This document shows, in pieces, positions 47,336 through 57,423 of a stretch of 64,000 nt of DNA. Made by a program: the position numbers and the translations under genes. The notes under the pieces were generated by a model, which was not told the DNA's origin, made no database searches, and was given only the letters and a program-made list of their open reading frames with translations. The stretch is from positions 744,001-808,000 of the forward strand of contig JBAIAA010000543.1 of NCBI GenBank assembly GCA_037893245.1. The letters run 5' to 3'. Every line of letters begins with the position of its first letter. Within the stretch, counting starts at the first letter, position 1. The stretch is from Crossaster papposus. Lineage: Eukaryota; Echinodermata; Asteroidea; Velatida; Solasteridae.

Positions 47336-48927
47336 TTTTTTGTTTTTTTAGCTGTTTCGGCAATTCAGCCGAAACAGCTATTGTATTCGTTCTGATTTTT
47401 TTTTTTCTTTTTTTAGCTGTTTCGGTTTTTCACCGAAACAGCTTTTGTTTTCGTTAAAGTTTTTTTTTTCGTTTTTTTTGGCTTTTTCGCAAATTTTGCG
47501 AAAAAGCCTTTGTTTTTGTTCTGATTTTTTTTTTTCTTCTTTTTTTCTGTTAGTAACCTTAACCCCATAGACTTTGTACACGTTTTTTCTGCCCGTCACT
47601 TTTAATAGAAAACAAAGTCGTATTTACATAAAACTGAACCCAGGTGAAGACCCTATAGTGAACTCGTGTCTCGCAGAAATACGTCATGGTGACGTCATCA
47701 GGGGTCACGTGACGTCATCTTAAAGGTGTAATTGATTTAATCTTTGAAATTCAATAACAAATCAACCGCAAAAGACCGAAACTAAATTTTTGTGGCAATA
47801 GATAGAATAATTCAGGATCTTAATTTTATCTCGTGTGCGTGAAATCACGTGACCCTTCCTTCCGGTCTAAACCGGAAGTGCCTCATAATTTGAAAGTGGA
47901 AAATGATGCGAACTTACTTTCAACGATGTTAGTCTCTGGTTAGATCGTGCTTCTCAAAACAATTACCGGTGACGTCATAACATGTTACAGCGCCCTCTAG
48001 CGGTAGGTTGAAAACTGTTAAAAATGAATAATCAGTTGATGTGTGTGGCGAAGTTTGCCCAAATCACTTTATATCTGGTGTATATAATCAACTTCATGTT
48101 AGGAACAAGTTGGCGGAGAGAAAAAAATATGACGTCACTAGACCGGAAGTTACAATGAAAAATCCTTTAAACCTTTAAAAATCGCTTAAAAATTAACCGG
48201 GATAGATATAATCCAGATTTTTGCTTCAAATAGCAAAGTTAAGACAGCTCTCGAGCTTTCTGTTAATTACGTCACGATGACGTCATCAAGTGTCAAATTA
48301 CAATCAACCAAATATTTCTAGATATAATCTTTGAAAATCAATATAAAATCAACTGTAAGAGATCTGATTTAGATTTTTAAGGGAATTGATAGACTAATCC
48401 ATGGTCTTCATAATTTGTATTGGATGCAAAAAGACCCGACCCTTCCTTCCGGTCCAAACCGGAAGTGCCTTATAATTTAAAAATGGAAAACGATGTGAAC
48501 TTACTTTCAACGATGTTAGGCGCTGGCTAGGTTGTAAGTAACAACAAAGTCAACGGTGACTTCATAAAATGTTATAGCGCCCTCTAGCGGCATGTTGACA
48601 AATGTTACATCATATTACGATTATATTTAAATTATTACGTTTTAAGACCTTTAAGCCATATCTCAGCAACGGAACGTGCTAACATAACACATATGTTTGT
48701 ATTGTTAGGTGAAGGATAGTTTCACAAATAGTTCACAAACGTGTGACGTCATCGTTTTAATCAGTTTGAATTCATTTTAATCTGTTTAAATTAACTTAAA
48801 TTCGTTTTCAACAATTTTAAATTGTTTTGATGGTATAAAAGTATAACAAAAATTGAAATATTTAATCTAAAAAATTGCGAATGCGAAAAAGCCCTATGTC
48901 CTGTTCCTCGAACAGACGTAGTTCTAG
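47336..48927 (+). repeat. Family B unit with 5' hairpins and complete 3' end
   Basis: Two A-type hairpins (47350, 47415) and one B-type hairpin (GGCTTTTTCGC/GCGAAAAAGCC, 47480-47508) lead into a body starting CCCCATAGACTTTGTACACG, homologous to the A monomer start. The B body carries CTTCCGGTCCAAACCGGAAG, AGCGCCCTCTAGCGG and TGACGTCATC, each repeated about every 560-580 bp. The 3' end reads GCGAAAAAGCC, then a hairpin with CTGTTC/GAACAG core, then CTAG at 48924-48927 and T-rich DNA. Confidence 0.85.
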
Positions 48928-50924
48928 TTTTGTTTTTTCTTTTAGTAACCTAAACCCCATAGACTTTGTACACGTTTTTTTGCACAAGTACTTTTACCAG
49001 AAAACAAAGTCGTATTTTCATAAAACTTAACCCAGGTGAAGACCCTATAGTGAACTCGTGTCTCGCAGAAATTCGTCATGGTGACGTCATCAGGAGTGAC
49101 GTGACGTCATCTTAAAGGTGTAATTGATTTAATCTTTGAAATTTAATAACAAATCAAGCGCAAAAGACCGAAACTTAATTTTTGTGGCAATAGATAGAAT
49201 AATCCAGGATCTTAATTTCATCTCGGGTGCGTGAAATCACGTGACCCTTCCTTCCGGTCCAAACCGGAAGTGCCTCATAATTTGAAAGTGAAAAATGATA
49301 TGAACTTACTTTCAACGATGTTAGTGTCTAGCTAGAATAAACTTTTCAAAAAAAATTCGGCGACGTTATAACATGTTATAGCGCCCTCTAGCGGCAGGTT
49401 GAAAAATGGTTAAAATGAATAACCTGTTGATGTGTGTGGCGAAGTTTGCTGAAATCGCTTTATAACCGGTGTATTGAATCAGCTTCATGTTAGGACCAAG
49501 TCGACGAGAAGAACAAATTGTGACGTCACCAGACCGGAAGTTAGAATGAAAAGACTTCTTTTCCTTTGAAAATTCCTAAAATAATTAACCTGACAGATAT
49601 AATCTTGATTTTTGCTCTAAAGGTTAATGTAAAAGTAGTTCTCGAACTTCCCTGTGTTTTGGGGCAAAAAACGAACTTGAACATACCCTGCGGCACCCTT
49701 GAAATGTAATCGTTTTGGCCTAGGTGCAAAAAGCATTGACCCCTTACGTGTGCATGGCACACGTATAATATACATGCTAGTACATGTACGTATACACTGA
49801 TAGTGTAATATGTATTGAGCGAATGTATCACCACTGACATCGTTCGTGCAAGCACATGTACGCTCACCCAAGAGTACACTAGCCGCCAACCTGTGAAACA
49901 GGATGACATCATCAAATTGCCCATGGGGAAGGGCGCCGCGTACGACAGGTAGGTAAACACGCTTTCGGCTACACAGAATCCAACCCCGTAGACTTTGTAA
50001 ACGTTGCTTGCACAATTCAAAGCACTTTTAACGGAAAAACAAAGTCGTATTCCCATAAACTTGACCCAGGTGAAGACCCAATAGTGAACTCCAGTCTCGC
50101 CGACAGACACCACGAGGAAGACGTCATCAGGGCCACGTGACCTTATCTTAAAGGTTCAATTGATTTAATCTTTGAAAATCAATAAAACATCAACCGCAAA
50201 AGACCGAAACTTGAATTTTGTGGCAATTAATAGAATAATCCAGGATCTTCATTTTATCTCCTGTGCGTGAAATAACGTGACCCTTCCTTCCGGTCAAAAC
50301 CGGAAGTGCCTTATAATTTAAAAGTGATAAATGATATAAACTTACTTTCAACGATGTTAGTGTCTGGCTAGATTGTATTTTTCAAAACAAATACCGGCGA
50401 CGTCATAACATGTTATAGCGCCCTCTAGCGGCAGCTTGAAAAATGGTTAAAATGAATATTCGGTTGATGTGTGTAGCGAAGTTTGCTGAAATAACTTTAT
50501 AACCAGTGTATATAATCAGCTTCATGCTAAGACCATATTGGGAAGGGGAAATATTTATGACGTCACCAAACCGGAAGTTACAATGAAAAATCCTTTAAAC
50601 CTTTAAAAATCGCTTAAAAATCAACCGGGATAGATATAATTCAGATTTTTCCTTCAAATAGCAAAGTTAAGACAGCTCTCGAGCTTTCTGTTAATTTAAA
50701 AGATTTAATCTTTGAAAATCAATATAAAATCAACTGTAAGAGATCTGATTTAGATTTTTAAGGGAATTGATAGACTAATCCATGGTCTTCATAATTTGTA
50801 TTGGATGCAAAAAGACCCGACCCTTCCTTCCGGTCCAAACCGGAAGTGCCTTATAATTTAAAAATGGAAAACGATGTGAACTTACTTTCAACGATGTTAG
50901 GCGCTGGCTAGGTTGTAAATTATA
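48928..50924 (+). repeat. Family B unit, plus orientation, 3' truncated
   Basis: Starts with a polypyrimidine stretch and AACCCCATAGACTTTGTACA right after the previous CTAG. It holds B bodies at 48950-49640 and 49985-50700. Between them, 49660-49980 is a more GC-rich segment (GGGAAGGGCGCCGCG, CAGGTAGGTAAACACG) that recurs at 54540-54800. The unit ends at an inversion point near 50924. Confidence 0.8.
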
Positions 50925-51073
50925 ATGCACTTCCGGTTTGGACCGGAAGGAAGGGTCAGTTTTGTTGTGCATGTAATACAAATTATGAAGACCATGGATT
51001 AATCTATCAATTCCCTTACAAAACTAAATCAGATCTCTTACAGTTGATTTTATATTTATTTTTAAAGATTAAA
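50703..51073. repeat. Large near-palindrome, arms about 150-160 bp
   Basis: 50703-50860 and the reverse complement of 50925-51073 match closely, through CTTCCGGTCCAAACCGGAAG, ACCATGGATTAATC and AGATCTGATTTAG, with about 65 bp between the arms. It is the boundary between plus and minus oriented B sequence. Confidence 0.85.
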
Positions 51074-51915
51074 TCTATAAATATTTGGTTGCTTGTAATA
51101 TGACACTTGATGACGTCATCGTGACGTAATTACAAGAAAGTTCAAAAGCTGTCTTAACTTTGCTATTTGAAGCAAAAATTTGGATTATATCTATAGCGGT
51201 TGATTTTTCAGCTGTTTTTTAAGGTTTGAATTTTTTTTTTTTGTGACTTCCGGTTTGGTGACGTCATAAATATTTCTCATTCCCAATATGGGCTAAGCAT
51301 GAAGCTGATTATATACACCGGTTATAAAGTGGTTTCAGCAAACTTCGCCACACACATCAACAGATTATTCATTTTAATCATTTTTCAACCTGCCGCTAGA
51401 GGGCGCTATAACATGTTATGGCGTCGCCGGTATTTTTTGTGTTAAATACAATCTAGCCAGACACTAACATCGTTGAAAGTAAGTTCATATCATTTTTAAC
51501 TTTTAAATTATAAGGCACTTCCGATTTGGACCGGAAGGAAGGGTCACGTGATTTCACGCACACGAGATAAAAATGAAGATCTTGAATTATTATATCAATC
51601 CCCACAAACTTCAAGATCCGGTCTTGTGCGGTTGAATTGTTATTGATTTTTAAAGGTTACACATATTGCACCTTTAATATTACGTCACGTGACCCCCGAT
51701 GACGTCAACGTGACGTTTGTCTGTTAGGACCGAGCTCACCATAGTGTCTTCACTTGGGTAAAGTTTTGTTTGGATACGACTTTGTTTTCTATGAAAAGTG
51801 CTTGTGCAAAAAAACATGTACAAAGTCTATGGGGTTTAGGTTACTAAAATAAAAAATAAAGAAAAAATTAAAAATCTGAACAAAAACAAAGGCTTTTTCG
51901 ATTCAAGCGAAAAAG
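50925..51915 (-). repeat. Family B unit, minus orientation
   Basis: Complement of the B body: CCGGAAGGAAGGGTCA, CCGCTAGAGGGCGCT at 51393-51407, AGTGACGTCA-type sites, then TGTACAAAGTCTATGGGGTT at 51818 (the body start) and a B-type hairpin GGCTTTTTCGATTCAAGCGA at 51890 onward. Confidence 0.8.
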
Positions 51916-52077
51916 CCAAAAACTGTAACGATTACAATAGCTGTTTCGGCTGAATTGCCGAAACAGCTAAAAATCAGAACGAATACAATAGCTGTTTCGG
52001 CTGAAGTGCCGAAACAGCTAAAAGAATTCTTAACGATTACAATAGCTGTTTCGGCTGAATTGCCGAAACAGCTAAAA
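51916..52077 (-). repeat. Three A-type hairpin modules, minus orientation
   Basis: Modules AGCTGTTTCGGCTGAA(T/G)TGCC-arm at about 51939, 51989 and 52044, joined by AACGATTACAAT or AACGAATACAAT linkers, the complement of the TTGTAATCGTT linker elsewhere. Confidence 0.9.
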
Positions 52078-52735
52078 ACTAGAAATGTTTCGCATGTCTA
52101 AAATGACTTTTAATATTTTGGTGTGCCAAGTGTGAAGTCGATCGGATGTATCATAGTGCCAAGATATAGTTGGAAAAAGAACCTGTACAAATCCTATGGA
52201 AAAAAATGCTCCTTTATTGTGACGTCACATGACACCCGATGATGTCATCATGACGTCATCTTAATTTACGTCTATAAGACATCCTGGAATACTTGCATAC
52301 CAAGTTTGACCCCAATCGGGCCTGTACTTACAGAGATATAGGGTCCTAAAAACTGAACCTTTAATGCGACGTCACATGACCCACGATAACGTCATCATGG
52401 CGATTTTCCCCTTGGCCCTCCTGGGGATGGTTGAGGTGTGTGCTAAGTCTCAAGGCGATCAAATTTACGAAAGTGTCAAAATCAATAGTCTAAAGAAAAA
52501 CGTGTACAAAACCTATGGGAGCAAATTCACCTTTAACGCGAAGTCACATGACCTTGAATGACGTAATTGCGACGAATTTCTTCTAGGACCATCTGTGGGT
52601 GGTGGTCTAAGAGTAGGCCAAGTTTCAAGTCGATCGGATTTACCAAAAGGTCAAAGTGTATTGGCTGAAAAAACGTGTACAAATCCTGTGGGAAAAAGTC
52701 TAAAAGCTAAAAAAAAAAGAAAACATGGGGCTTTT
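52078..52735 (-). repeat. Family A unit, minus orientation, with shortened 3' end
   Basis: CTAG at about 52079 is followed by AAATGTTTCGCATGTCTAAA; the usual hairpin before it has been lost by internal deletion. Normal A monomers follow to 52700, then A-rich DNA and GGCTTTTTCGCACTT, as at 44868. Confidence 0.75.
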
Positions 52736-53022
52736 TCGCACTTTGTTTCTCTTCATATTTTATTTCCCAGAAATTGAACCATTGTACTATAAAACCATTC
52801 AAAAACATTCAATTTAGAGACTAAAACGAACTTAAACTGGTATTAAATGTGAATTCATAAATACCTGGGACAGTTTAGGCATTCCTATTGGTCGAGAGCC
52901 CGTCACGTGGCCGGTATTAAACGGACGATAAAGACATGGCTGGAAGTGTTTAAACCCAGTTGGCAACAAAAGTGGCCTCCGCACATTTAATGGACAACAT
53001 TATTCCTATCTCGGCGTTGCGC
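52736..53022. other. Unassigned; CCAAT and E-box strings
   Basis: Holds CCTATTGGTCGAGAG and GTCACGTGGCC (52880-52915), i.e. an inverted CCAAT box next to a CACGTG E-box. It may be a promoter remnant. No ORF. Confidence 0.35.
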
Positions 53023-53388
53023 GACTGGTTGCGCGTCATTCCGTATTTGGAGTGACGTCACATTTTCGATAAATATTTATTTTAATCAAAGAAGCCAAAT
53101 TGTTGCCCCGAAAGTGGGTGGGTTATGAAGCTCAGGGAAATTTGGGGTAAAGATAATAATTATGTTTAAACCCTTTTTTAAATGAGTTGTAATTTAAATC
53201 CATACAAGATGAATTGTCTTGCAAAGCCTGAAAAATTGATGTAAAAATATCGTCTGCTTTCTCGGCGCTATTTTTGTTGTGACGTCATAATTGTTAGAGT
53301 TATTTACTTTTGTGAAAGAAGATAAATTGTTTTCCCCCAAAAAAGGTGGGTTTCGGAGATCAGGAAATCTGGGATGAGAAAATAATTA
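53023..53388 (+). repeat. Third copy of the Crypton-like 5' region
   Basis: Matches 9539-9910 at about 93-95% by eye, from GCGCGTCATTCCGTATTTGG to TGGGATGAGAAAATAAT. There it is cut by the hairpin cluster. No recombinase code follows. Confidence 0.85.
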
Positions 53389-53770
53389 GCTGTTTTGGCT
53401 TTTCAGCCGAAACAGCTTTTGTTTTCGTTAAATTTTTTTTTTTTTTTTTTTTTTCTTTTTAGCTGTTTCGGCCTTTCAGCCGAAACAGCTTTTGTTTTCG
53501 TTAAATTTTTTTTTTTTAGCTGTTTCGGTTTTTCACCGAAACAGCTTTTTTTAGCTGTTTCGGTTTTTCACCGAAACAGCTTTTGTAATCGTTAAAGTTT
53601 TTTTTTAGCTGTTTCGGTTTTTCACCGAAACAGCTTTTGTTTTCGTTCTGGTTTTTTTTTTTTTTTAGCTGTTTCGGTTTTTCACCGAAACAGCTTTTGT
53701 AATCGTTAAATTTTTTTTTTTTCTTTTTTTTTCTTTTTTTGGCTTTTTCGCTTTCAGCGAAAAAGCCTTT
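53389..53770 (+). repeat. Hairpin cluster: six A modules, one B module
   Basis: A-type hairpins start near 53389, 53460, 53518, 53551, 53608 and 53668. A B-type hairpin (GGCTTTTTCGCTTTCAGCGA) starts at 53741. Linkers alternate between TTTTGTTTTCGTT and TTTTGTAATCGTT. The module at 53518 lacks its linker and is joined directly to the next. Confidence 0.9.
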
Positions 53771-54825
53771 GTGTTTCTTCTGTTTGTTTTTATTCTTCTT
53801 CTTCTTGTTATTCGGCCATACATCGCATAGACTTTGTACACGTTTCATTCTGGAGGTCACTTTTGTCATTAAACAGACTTCAATGTCAATGAAACTTTGC
53901 ACAGAGTCAGAACTCATACTGAGCTAGTGCCTAAAACTCGGATGTCATCATGACGTCATCACGTGACACGTGACGTCATCTTAAAGTTTTAATAATTTAA
54001 TCTTTGAAAATCAATACAAAACCAACCGCGAATGACCGTAACTAGATGTTTGTGGGAATCGATAGAATAATTAAGGATCTTCATTTTATCTCGTGTGCGT
54101 AAAATCACGTGACCCTTCCTTCCGGTCCAAACCGGAAGTGGCTTATAATTTAAAAGTGGAAAATGATTTGAACTTACTTTCAACGATGTTAGTCTCTAGC
54201 TAGGCTGCGCTCTACAAAAAAAGTGATCGGTGACATCATAAATTGTTTTAGCGCCCTCTAGCGGCAGGTTGAAAAATGTTTGAAATGAACAATCTGTTGA
54301 TGTGTGTGGCGAAGTTTGTTCAAATCACTTTATAACTGATGTATATAATCAGCTTCATGATAGGAACAGGTTGACGGAAAGAAAAAAATATGACGTCACC
54401 AGACCGGAAGTTATAATGAAATTACCTCTTTTCCTTTAAAAATTCCAAAAAAATTAACCCAGACAGATATAATCTTGTTTTTTGCTCTAAAGGTTAATGT
54501 AAAAGTACTTCTCAAACTTTGCTGTGTTTTGTAGCAAAAGGCGAACTTGGACATACCCTGAGACACCCTTGAAATTTCATGTTTTATGTCCTTGATTGCA
54601 CAGCGCCAGTATACGTGTACATTGTATTGAGCGTACTTGCACGTACGATGTCAGTACGCTCCATACATTGTACAATAGAGAAGGGAAGGCGGGACACTGG
54701 TATCCATTTGTACGGTGACATGTGAAACACGAGAGTCATCAACATAGGCGGAAGGGCGCCGCTTATGGCAGGTAGGTAAACGTGCCTTCGGCAACGCAGA
54801 ACTACGCGTGAATTATACATGTACC
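53771..54825 (+). repeat. Family B body, plus orientation, left of an insertion
   Basis: Body start CATAGACTTTGTACACG at 53827, TGACGTCATC, CTTCCGGTCCAAACCGGAAG (54118), AGCGCCCTCTAGCGG (54250) and the GC-richer segment homologous to 49660-49980 (CAGGTAGGTAAACGTGCCTT). Interrupted by the element at 54826. Confidence 0.8.
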
Positions 54826-54987
54826 ACAGTCAGTCCGCAGCGCACGCGTTAATAAGGTCATATCTCGAACTTTATTTGCAGGGCCGGCGTCGCAAATCGG
54901 CCACGAGATTTACGCGAGTAATTGCAGGAGTTCGACCGCTTTGTTTTCACGAGCTACACGTTGCAAACGAAGCAGTGATTTTCCAAG

Positions 54988-55870
54988 ATGGCGTGGTAAG
55001 TGGAAAGCGAACAATTTTCTGGATCGAATGATATAAAATATGACGAGATTCAGTGTGTTTTTGGCAGAATTTTGGCAGAGTATAATTTCAAGAAATGTTT
55101 TTGTCGTGTTTTTAGTTTCTGCGCCCTGACTGGACTAACAAATATTACCAAAAATGATCACTACACATTGATTAAAGAAGCAATGATCTTTCGTTTGATA
55201 TACAATTTAGCCTGTGGCGACATTTTTTTCATGTATTTTGCGACGATTTTCGTGCCATGTCTTTCGGCTTTACATACGCAGAACGTGTATTTCATTATGC
55301 ACACAAGCACATGTGCTGGATATGCACTAGATGCGATGGTGATTGCACAGTAGCCTTATTTATATGATAAAGTTAGGTTTCTTTCATGTATAAAAACGAC
55401 TTAGGCCTATGTTTTTGTTCAAAATTATAACAAATTGTTTAATAATAATAAATTTAGTTACTACTATTATTGTGCTAAACTTCATAGTTCCTATTTCTGT
55501 CTTCCAATATGTTTCTTATACTAGGTAGCACTCGTCCACCACCATGGCCATGCCCACCACCATGCCCACCGCAGCCATCGCAGCCATTGCCAGCATGTCG
55601 GGAGCCTCTACAGAAGGCCAAAGGCAACTCTTGTCCTTGGATATTCTCTCACAAAGTATCTCAAAGAGAACATCACTACTAAAGTTGGTTGATTTGCAGG
55701 TAGTGACTCATCGCGGTACTACAATTTCTGACCTTAGAAAGTATCTGCTTCATTAGCATGACATCTGCTCTTATTCCTCCATGGCCTGACATTGTATTTG
55801 TAATGATTCATGTTGGGACAAATGATCTAGAGTTGGGTTTCCAAAGAAGTGTTGAAAATAGTTGAAGATT
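54988..55870 (+). pseudogene. Spliced Pro-rich / SGNH-hydrolase-like gene remnant
   Basis: The exon end ATG GCG TG at 54988-54995 (CCAAGATGGCG, YY1-like) is followed by a consensus donor GTAAGT. Joining to an acceptor at 55528 gives MACTRPPPWPCPPPCPPQPS, then PLPACREPLQKAKGNSCPW and a stop at 55680-55682 (53 aa). Beyond the stop, other frames read DLQVVTHRGTTISDLRKYL and, at 55785-55830, WPDIVFVMIHVGTNDLE. GTND fits block III (GxND) of SGNH/GDSL hydrolases. The parts are in the right order but need at least two frame changes, so the copy is dead. The catalytic serine and the C-terminal His block were not found. Confidence 0.5.
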
Positions 55871-57180
55871 TAAATGTACTGGTGGATATGCAGCACGTGC
55901 TTTGTACATGTAGATTTAAAGGTTTTGTATTTTAGTGTTTTAAATAATATACATGACTTTGTGTCAGTGTTGTGCAAACGCAATGCAGCTAAAACAGATC
56001 AAAACCGAGTCTGGCCGAGTCGGGTCAGTTTGTCAAAACATCTAGGAATAATGCCCCAAACTATGCCAACAAAGTTTTGAGCTACAATGTAAATTTTACA
56101 CAAACAGCATATAACTTTATTAATGCAGATTGTATTATTTATATTATCAGTGATATAATGTATGTGCATTAACATTTATATTAGCAAAATTTATGTCTTA
56201 TTTAAAATATTTTGTTTTTGCAATGTTAGAAGCGGGCATACATTGTAATTTAATATTTACAATAATTTAATGCCAAAGAAACTATGCCAAAAACATCAAG
56301 CAAAGATAAAACAAGCTTTATTTACTTTTATAATAAATCTCAATGGTTTGCACATTGAACATTATGCCAAAGATGAATAAATTTTAACAATTTCAGGGTT
56401 TAATTTAACAATTTTATTCAAGCCATATAACATCAACAGGTTATGTTAATGTAAGCGATAAAATTCAAGTTTCAGATAAAAAGTGCAGTTTCTTTTATAA
56501 ACCAACCTCACAATACAGATATACATTATTGTAAACATTTTAATACCTCCAAATGGGCACTTTGGGAGACAATCCCATAGAGTCGTGCACAATCTTTATT
56601 GTAACCTAACCCGTTTTTACCTGGAGCTTTTTCCACGAAATTTCATATTTATGCTATTTTATCAATGTTATTGTTATCAATACATTTTAAACAACGACTT
56701 CATTTGTCGCTTGTTTTTTGTTTATTTGGCTGTATACATTGTATTATGCAGGCAATATTATAATTTTTTTAATCAGTCCACTGTTAAAAAGAAAAAAAAC
56801 CTGAATAGCAGATAAATCCTTTTCGCTCGAGCTTACAATTAAACAAATACACAAAAAACAACTGCGTATTGAAATGTGCATGAACTACACGTTACCACGA
56901 AGCCTTTTTCAATGACGTCATTTTCGACCAATGAGGACGCAGGAAGACTATGGACTGTCATGGCGAGATGTTCCGTTTGTTAATTTATTGAGAACGTTAT
57001 AATTTTCTGCGCCCTGACTGGACTAAGTTAAAATCAACCCCAAAACTACAGTTTTGTGATAGAATATAAAATTATCTTTAACATCAGTGTGAAATTGGGT
57101 TGTGGCCGCTGCCAGAAGATGGACAAAATTCGTCTTTTTTTAAAGGTCAATTTGTTGGTTCGGGAGCTTTTTTTACGTTA
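55871..57180. other. AT-rich interior of the TIR element; no gene
   Basis: ATG-rich short frames only. AATGCCAAAGAAACTATGCC and ATTATGCCAAAGATG near 56270-56370 suggest worn internal repeats. GCCTTTTTCAATGACGTCATTTTCGACCAATG-type sequence at 56903-56935 contains a TGACGTCA site and a CCAAT box. Confidence 0.4.
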
Positions 57181-57423
57181 TAAATTTCACCCTCTAAATG
57201 TCATATAATTTCCAATCTGATTTGATAATATAACAAAATGTTTCCTTATCCAAAAGAAAATATACATAATATTGACGGCCAGTGAATACAACGGATGTTT
57301 CGGACCAAATTCCAGGCGTTGTCGCCAGCTCATTAAGTATTCAAAAACGAGGTCACGCACAAAGTGCCATGCATAAATCGCACATAAAAGAAACGGCTTT
57401 TCAGTGCGCTGCGGACTGACTGT

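Larger units (their letters stand above)
54826..57423 (+). mobile_element. 2.6-kb DNA element with 20-bp perfect TIRs, carrying a gene remnant
   Basis: The left end ACAGTCAGTCCGCAGCGCAC (54826-54845) and its exact reverse complement (57404-57423) bound the block. ACC precedes the left end and follows the right end, a possible 3-bp target duplication. Family B sequence continues on both sides. The interior holds a splice-linked exon pair with a proline-rich protein start and an SGNH-like block. No transposase motif is readable, so it looks non-autonomous. The string TTTCTGCGCCCTGACTGGAC occurs twice (55118 and 57004), perhaps an internal duplication. Confidence 0.7.

Noticed and set aside
49541-50113. 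190-codon minus-strand frame in family B
   Set aside because: It spans monomer sequence and the GC-richer segment without conserved motifs. The related segment at 54540-54800 does not keep the frame.
55000-55353. 117-codon frame between the two exons of the SGNH-like remnant
   Set aside because: It overlaps the splice donor, has no recognisable motif, and its start lies just past the donor. Probably intronic chance.
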